Positions 5,211 to 9,020 of a DNA stretch of 9,020 nucleotides are shown piece after piece; the stretch's first letter is position 1, and each line of letters opens with the position of its first letter. Position numbers and translations under genes: made by a program. The notes below the pieces were generated by a model. That model did no database searches, was not told the origin of the DNA, and was given only the letters and a program-made list of their open reading frames with translations. The DNA comes from Myxococcota bacterium (lineage in GTDB: Bacteria > Myxococcota_C > UBA6777), in NCBI GenBank assembly GCA_023150835.1, contig JAKLKB010000183.1:1-9020 (forward strand), in the 5' to 3' direction.

Positions 5211-7091
5211 ATGCTTGCCACACAACCTTATACCGATATCCACACGTTCCTCGAACAACACAACAACAAAGAACTCTTGCGCTTCGTTGCCATCGGCTCG
5301 GTAGACGACGGAAAATCCACACTGATCGGACGCCTGCTCCACGACACCCACCAAGTCTACGAAGATCAACTCGCTGATGCACGCGCCCACAGCGCCGACG
5401 GCGAGATCGACTTTGCCCGTATCACCGACGGTCTCAGCGCCGAACGCGAACAAGGCATCACCATCGACGTCGCCTACCGCTACTTCGCCACCGAAAAACG
5501 CAAGTTCATCATCGCCGATACCCCCGGACACGTCCAATACACCCGCAATATGGCCACAGGAGCCTCCACCGCTGATGTCGCCATCATCTTGATCGATGCC
5601 CGTCTTGGCGTACTCCAACAATCCAAGCGCCATGCGTATATCGCTTCGCTACTCGGCATCCCCTATCTTGCCGTTGCCATCAACAAAATGGACCTGCTCG
5701 ACTTTGACCCCAAAGTCTTCTACGCCATCCAACAAGAATTCTTGACCTTCGCTGAAAAGCTCGAATTTGTCGGCCTGCGCTTTTTCCCGATCAGCGCCCT
5801 CAAAGGCGATAACCTGCTCCACCCAAGCGAACGCACCCCTTGGTACACCGACGGCCCGCTACTGCGCTTCCTCGAAGAAGTCCCGCTGCTGCGCGATGTA
5901 GAACATCAGCCCTTCCGCTTCCCCGTTCAACTGGTGTTGCGACCTCATCTTGATTATCGCGGTTTTGCCGGAACCATCGCCTCTGGCGTGATCCGTACTG
6001 GCGACAGCGTGACGGTCTTTCCAAGCGGGAAGACCTCTCGCATCAAATCGATCGATACATACGAAGGCCCCGTCGATACGGCCTTTTCACCGCAATCTGT
6101 AGTGCTTCGTATCACCGACGAAGTGGATATCAGTCGTGGGGATATGCTCGTGCGAAGCGATCAAGCCCCGCCCTACGCAGCCCATACCCTCGATGCCACC
6201 GTCGTTTGGCTTGACGAACAACCGCTTGACCCCAACAAAGCCTACCAGATCAAACACACCACCCGCTCCGTCAAAGCCCACATCGAGCGCGTCCATTGGA
6301 AAAGCGACCCCAACACCCTCGACCACCTCCCCACCACTCACCTCGCCCTCAACGAGATCGGACGGCTTTCTTTAACCTGCCATCGGCCTCTCTTTTTCGA
6401 TCCCTACAAAAACAACCGACACACGGGCGCTTTTATCTTAATCGACACCCTCACCAACCACACCGTCGCCGCAGGGATGCTACTCCCGCTTCCTCCCCAA
6501 GAGATCGCCCCCGATCTTGAACAACAACGCGCCAACGCCCGCTTGATCCGCCCTCGATCCGAAGTCTCCCAAAGCGAACGCACCGAACGACTCCGCCAAC
6601 ATCCCGTCTCCGTCTGGCTTTCTGGACTCCCGGGCGCTGGTCGCACCGCGCTCGCTTATGCCCTCGAACGCCGCTTGTTTGACCTCGGCTATTCCAGCCA
6701 CGTCATCGGCATGACACAAGAACGCCTGCTCCATTCTGCCGAAGAAGCCGCCATGCTTTGCCGACAACTCAACAGCGCCGGACTCCTGTGCATCTACCCG
6801 GGCGATAGCCACTCCCGCTCTGCCCGCGATTATGCTCGCGAGATCATCGGATCTGACCGCTTTTTGTGCGTCGACATCGATGTCCCCCAAGAGCTTTGCC
6901 TCCAACGCCTCGAAACACAACAAGATCCTCGCGTCCCCCTCTTTCATCGCAGCGCCCCACTCTACGAACCTCCCCATCAGCCCGACCTCCGCGCCACCAT
7001 CCTTGAAGACCAACTCGAATCCACCGTCCACCAGATCGTCTCCCTGCTTCGCCAAAAATCCATCCTCCTCCCCATCGAAGAAAAAACCTGA
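5211..7091 (+). CDS. Sulfate adenylyltransferase subunit 1 fused to a degenerate APS-kinase domain (CysNC)
   Basis: The 626-residue protein is the GTPase subunit of ATP sulfurylase, partner of CysD. The N-terminal part is a full CysN: G1 GSVDDGKST (29-37), GITI (82-85), DTPGH (103-107), NKMD (158-161), SAL (195-197), then two beta-barrel domains to about residue 430. DTPGH is followed by Val108, where E. coli CysN has Glu. Residues about 464-616 match the APS-kinase (CysC) fold: VWLSGLPGAG, the helix after it, and LYEPP like the VYEAP of E. coli CysC. However the P-loop Lys is Arg478, the DGDNVR and GFS-DR-EN-RR stretch is missing, and the KGLYKKAR loop is replaced. The fused domain is therefore probably not an active APS kinase. 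AAGGAG at 5196-5201 supports the start. It is likely co-transcribed with cysD despite the repeat between them. Confidence 0.95.
   Translation: MLATQPYTDIHTFLEQHNNKELLRFVAIGSVDDGKSTLIGRLLHDTHQVYEDQLADARAHSADGEIDFARITDGLSAEREQGITIDVAYRYFATEKRKFIIADTPGHVQYTRNMATGASTADVAIILIDARLGVLQQSKRHAYIASLLGIPYLAVAINKMDLLDFDPKVFYAIQQEFLTFAEKLEFVGLRFFPISALKGDNLLHPSERTPWYTDGPLLRFLEEVPLLRDVEHQPFRFPVQLVLRPHLDYRGFAGTIASGVIRTGDSVTVFPSGKTSRIKSIDTYEGPVDTAFSPQSVVLRITDEVDISRGDMLVRSDQAPPYAAHTLDATVVWLDEQPLDPNKAYQIKHTTRSVKAHIERVHWKSDPNTLDHLPTTHLALNEIGRLSLTCHRPLFFDPYKNNRHTGAFILIDTLTNHTVAAGMLLPLPPQEIAPDLEQQRANARLIRPRSEVSQSERTERLRQHPVSVWLSGLPGAGRTALAYALERRLFDLGYSSHVIGMTQERLLHSAEEAAMLCRQLNSAGLLCIYPGDSHSRSARDYAREIIGSDRFLCVDIDVPQELCLQRLETQQDPRVPLFHRSAPLYEPPHQPDLRATILEDQLESTVHQIVSLLRQKSILLPIEEKT
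6588..7088 (+). other. Degenerate APS-kinase (CysC-like) domain
   Basis: Covers residues about 460-626. Compared with E. coli CysC, the Walker A GLSGSGKST reads GLPGAGRTA, the APS-binding stretch starting at DGDNVR is deleted to a short IGMTQERLLHSAEE link, and the ISPHRAER motif is DSHSRSAR. The general length and ending are kept and the frame is intact, so the domain is maintained as protein rather than a nonsense-bearing relic. It may be structural or regulatory. Confidence 0.75.
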
Positions 7092-7115
7092 TCCGCCCTC
7101 CCACCCCCAAGCCTC

Positions 7116-7145
7116 TTGCGATATCTCCCATCCCCCCCGTATGAT
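7116..7145 (+). promoter_or_regulatory. Candidate promoter of the six-helix membrane protein gene
   Basis: TTGCGA (7116-7121, four of six to the -35 consensus), an 18-base spacer and TATGAT (7140-7145, five of six to the -10 consensus) lie about 45 bp before the start codon. This gives the gene a likely transcription start of its own after cysNC. Confidence 0.45.
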
Positions 7146-7178
7146 CGACTCCGCCCCACACCAACAACCTTCACGTAG

Positions 7179-7182
7179 GGAG
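7179..7182 (+). promoter_or_regulatory. Ribosome-binding site of the membrane protein gene
   Basis: GGAG, within AGGGAG, lies six bases before the ATG at 7189. It selects this start; the frame stays open upstream into cysNC but would overlap that gene. Confidence 0.7.
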
Positions 7183-7188
7183 AAACGA

Positions 7189-8625
7189 ATGGCCGATCAT
7201 TTTTTGTTCTTTCTCATCGACAACGAACGCTACGCTTTGGACGGAGAGATCCGCTTTGCAGAAGGCACAGGCGACGATCGCAGTGAATGGTCCATGCGCG
7301 TCTTGCGGCACGAAAAAACGGGGGAGATCTGTTACCTCGAAGACGACCAACTCCACGTCATGTATGCCTATTGGACTCCCGAAGAAGCGATCAACGCCAA
7401 GAAATACCGCGTGGATACTTACGAAAAACACGCCGTCGAAGTCCTCCAAGGCGATGAGATCTTTGAAAAAAGCAACCTTGATCTCGAATACGGCACGATC
7501 GACAACAACAAACTCTCCGAACAAGCATGGGGGATGTTTGAAGGTTCCACCGATGTCTTGGTCGTCAACAAAAAGGAGCTTTTGTTTGGCCGCCGTCTCG
7601 TTAAAGATCACGAAAACGTCTACTACTCCGATATCTTTCCCGCTGAAAAGCTCCAGCGCGTGGCTCATCCCCGCCGCACTCCGCCCGCTTTCGGCGAGAT
7701 GCTTTTTGTGATCGCTTTTGTCGCGCTTTCGATCACAGGGATCATCGACATCTTTGTATTGATGAAGCCGATGGGACCGGACTTTTCCTCGATTTTCTTG
7801 TACGGTGGTTTTGTTGCTTGGGCGATCTGGGTATTTGTCGAGCGCGATTCGTGGCTTTACGCAACCACTCGCTTTTGGGCCGCAGCACTCGGCATTTACC
7901 TTTGCACTGTTCTGTTGGACAATCACATCCACCACACCCATCCCACCAGCTATCGGGCCTTTGTATTGTGGCATATGCTCATCCCCGTCTTACTCGTTGG
8001 GGGACTCCGCTTGTTCTGGCGCAAAGGCTTTGCCGTCCTCTCCCGAAGCGCCCTTACTGCCGCCTTTTGGGTGGTGCTTCTTCACGGCTTCGGGATCTTG
8101 ATCGTCAGTTGCGAAGACGATGCGTGGTGGGGCGGCGACTTTTTTTGGTATCTTGGAGCCCTGCCCTACGGCCACGCCTACACCTTGCTTTTTGTGATCA
8201 TCTTGCTTGTCAAAGCCCGTGATTATCTCTATGTCCCGATGGACAAAGAAGGTTTCATCAAACAGATCCACAAACTCCAAGAGATCCTCCAACGCACACC
8301 CTCCACCAACCCCGAACAAAACAAAGCCGACGCTGAGATCTGCGACGATTTGGCCGATGCCATCGAGATATCTTCCACACCCGAAGTTGCGGCTCTCGCA
8401 CCGCTACTCGAACAATTCCGCACCCTCACACAGATCATCGAAGCCTATGCCACCAAGGCAGAAGAGATATCCGAAGATCCCGATGTACACCAAGACTTGG
8501 CGGTCCTATGCACCGACCTCCAAGAGATCATCGACTTCCTCGACAGCCAACAACCCGTCCACAGCCTTCGCCTATCTCCCTTTTTACGCGCTGTCACCTT
8601 GGACTTGACCATCCCCACAGCCTAA
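7189..8625 (+). CDS. Six-helix membrane protein of unknown function
   Basis: I do not recognise a family for this 478-residue protein. Residues 1-165 are soluble and acidic, with aromatic-rich strands (MADHFLFFLIDNERYALDGE at the start), and no signal peptide. Six hydrophobic segments follow at about 168-192, 200-217, 224-243, 255-276, 286-307 and 317-341. Loops carry WGGDFFW, HIHHTH (246-251) and CEDD (308-311), which could face metal or protons, but that is speculation. Residues 350-478 are a Glu/Gln-rich, mostly helical cytoplasmic tail with possible coiled-coil stretches (about 353-369 and 400-455). The layout suggests a regulated membrane protein or sensor rather than a channel of known type. 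It follows cysNC by 97 bp with its own candidate promoter and site for ribosome binding, so a link to sulfate use is not required. Confidence 0.85.
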   Translation: MADHFLFFLIDNERYALDGEIRFAEGTGDDRSEWSMRVLRHEKTGEICYLEDDQLHVMYAYWTPEEAINAKKYRVDTYEKHAVEVLQGDEIFEKSNLDLEYGTIDNNKLSEQAWGMFEGSTDVLVVNKKELLFGRRLVKDHENVYYSDIFPAEKLQRVAHPRRTPPAFGEMLFVIAFVALSITGIIDIFVLMKPMGPDFSSIFLYGGFVAWAIWVFVERDSWLYATTRFWAAALGIYLCTVLLDNHIHHTHPTSYRAFVLWHMLIPVLLVGGLRLFWRKGFAVLSRSALTAAFWVVLLHGFGILIVSCEDDAWWGGDFFWYLGALPYGHAYTLLFVIILLVKARDYLYVPMDKEGFIKQIHKLQEILQRTPSTNPEQNKADAEICDDLADAIEISSTPEVAALAPLLEQFRTLTQIIEAYATKAEEISEDPDVHQDLAVLCTDLQEIIDFLDSQQPVHSLRLSPFLRAVTLDLTIPTA

Positions 8626-8641
8626 GAGGGTGTCTAGAGCA

Positions 8642-8663
8642 GCGATATCTGAACGCGATATCT
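8642..8663. repeat. Tandem 9-bp direct repeat
   Basis: GCGATATCT occurs at 8642-8650 and 8655-8663. The same 9-mer also occurs at 7118-7126 in the candidate promoter region of the preceding gene. It may be chance in this base composition. Confidence 0.35.
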
Positions 8664-8688
8664 CCGCGTAATGTGTGATCGTAAAAAT

Positions 8689-8714
8689 GTAGGGGCAGCC
8701 CCCTGTGGCTGCCC
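8689..8714 (+). repeat. GTAGGGGCA hairpin, copy A
   Basis: GGGCAGCC (8693-8700) pairs perfectly with GGCTGCCC (8707-8714) around a 6-base loop, preceded by GTAG. GTGTGAT lies nine bases before GTAGGGG, as in copy C. Confidence 0.8.
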
Positions 8715-8723
8715 AAGAATCGT

Positions 8724-8740
8724 ATGGGGTGGAACCCCAT
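8724..8740. repeat. ATGGGGT/ACCCCAT hairpin
   Basis: A perfect 7-bp stem with a GGA loop. Positions 8725-8739 are the exact reverse complement of 194-208 in repeat copy 1, so this may be a fragment of that repeat family. Confidence 0.65.
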
Positions 8741-8849
8741 CAGAGGGTGTCTGGAAACTCGCTACATGACAGTCGAAGAAAACAACGAAAACTCGAGGGG
8801 TTCGTTCAAAACAGATAGCGATGAAGAGGTCAGCGACGCAACAGATCGA

Positions 8850-8875
8850 GGGCAGGCACGGGGGCCTGCCCCTAC
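8850..8875 (-). repeat. GTAGGGGCA hairpin, copy B (inverted)
   Basis: Read on the minus strand it is GTAG then GGGCAGGC pairing with GCCTGCCC around a 6-base loop. It faces copy C head to head, 24 bases apart. Confidence 0.8.
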
Positions 8876-8899
8876 AAAATACCGTGTGATTTCCGACAC

Positions 8900-8925
8900 G
8901 TAGGGGCAACCATGCGCGGTTGCCC
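8900..8925 (+). repeat. GTAGGGGCA hairpin, copy C
   Basis: GGGCAACC (8904-8911) pairs perfectly with GGTTGCCC (8918-8925) around a 6-base loop. The stem differs from copies A and B at two positions, with the matching changes on the other arm. Confidence 0.8.
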
Positions 8926-9020
8926 TCGCTGAGAAGTGTTGCCTCTTGGGGTGAGGGGAATCACAAGACGTCCATTCCTTCGATGTTTCTGTGTACACAT
9001 CCAAAAGATCTCACTGTTTT

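Larger units (their letters stand above)
8625..8752. repeat. 11-bp direct repeats bracketing 106 bp
   Basis: AGAGGGTGTCT occurs at 8625-8635, starting in the stop codon of the membrane protein gene, and again at 8742-8752. The enclosed DNA holds one GTAGGGGCA hairpin and the TGGGGT hairpin. The pair could be repeat-insertion scars or related element ends; no transposase is present. Confidence 0.5.
8626..9020. other. Gene-free right edge filled with hairpin repeats
   Basis: About 395 bases hold three GTAGGGGCA hairpins, a TGGGGT hairpin that also occurs in repeat copy 1, short direct repeats, and a TGTGTACACA palindrome at 8990-8999. Open frames here are built from the repeats and do not resemble proteins. 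No terminator with a T run was seen after the membrane protein gene. Confidence 0.7.

Noticed and set aside
6832-7188. Upstream extension of the six-helix membrane protein into cysNC
   Set aside because: It would overlap the end of cysNC by 260 bp in another frame; the ATG at 7189 has a good ribosome-binding site and promoter upstream.
8634-8909. 91-codon minus-strand open frame at the right edge
   Set aside because: It is a translation of the hairpin repeats and has no ribosome-binding site of note.
8689-8925. Possible CRISPR array
   Set aside because: Three short hairpins in mixed orientation with unequal spacing (135 and 24 bases) and variable stems; no cas gene.

Overview
The window reads as chromosomal DNA of a Gram-negative bacterium. 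Supporting signs are an ExbD/TolR-type inner-membrane protein, a proteobacterial-style cysD and a cysN-type GTPase fused to an APS-kinase-like domain. Base composition is moderately GC-rich and ribosome-binding sites are clear. A deltaproteobacterial or myxobacterial relative is a guess from the ExbD variant and overall style; no rRNA or other marker gene is present. No tRNA, CRISPR array, intact insertion sequence or defence gene was seen.

Layout: 1-380 is non-coding and carries copy 1 of a dispersed repeat. 381-2243 (minus) is a GlpT-like organophosphate:phosphate antiporter-type MFS protein with a PDZ-like domain inserted in a periplasmic loop. A 315-bp divergent spacer separates it from an orphan ExbD-like gene (2559-3086, plus) whose usual membrane Asp is Asn. 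A convergent PQ-loop (SemiSWEET-like) gene follows (3107-3499, minus). It and a small SAP/Rho-N-like protein gene (3710-3964, plus) diverge from a palindrome that holds a perfect -35 hexamer on each strand.

cysD (4035-4994) and cysNC (5211-7091) form a sulfate-activation pair (ATP sulfurylase), which makes APS from sulfate and ATP. Two things are odd. A second, inverted copy of the dispersed repeat fills the spacer between them, and the APS-kinase half of CysNC has lost its key motifs. The product may therefore stop at APS unless another kinase exists elsewhere. A six-helix membrane protein of unknown function follows (7189-8625) with its own candidate promoter.

The last 395 bp (8626-9020) hold three copies of a GTAGGGGCA hairpin whose stems co-vary, plus short direct repeats. 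By eye the + strand is C-rich and G-poor over most coding DNA regardless of gene direction, which suggests a replication-strand skew. The most interesting items are the PDZ insert in the transporter, the decayed kinase domain, the two repeat families and the symmetric divergent promoter.
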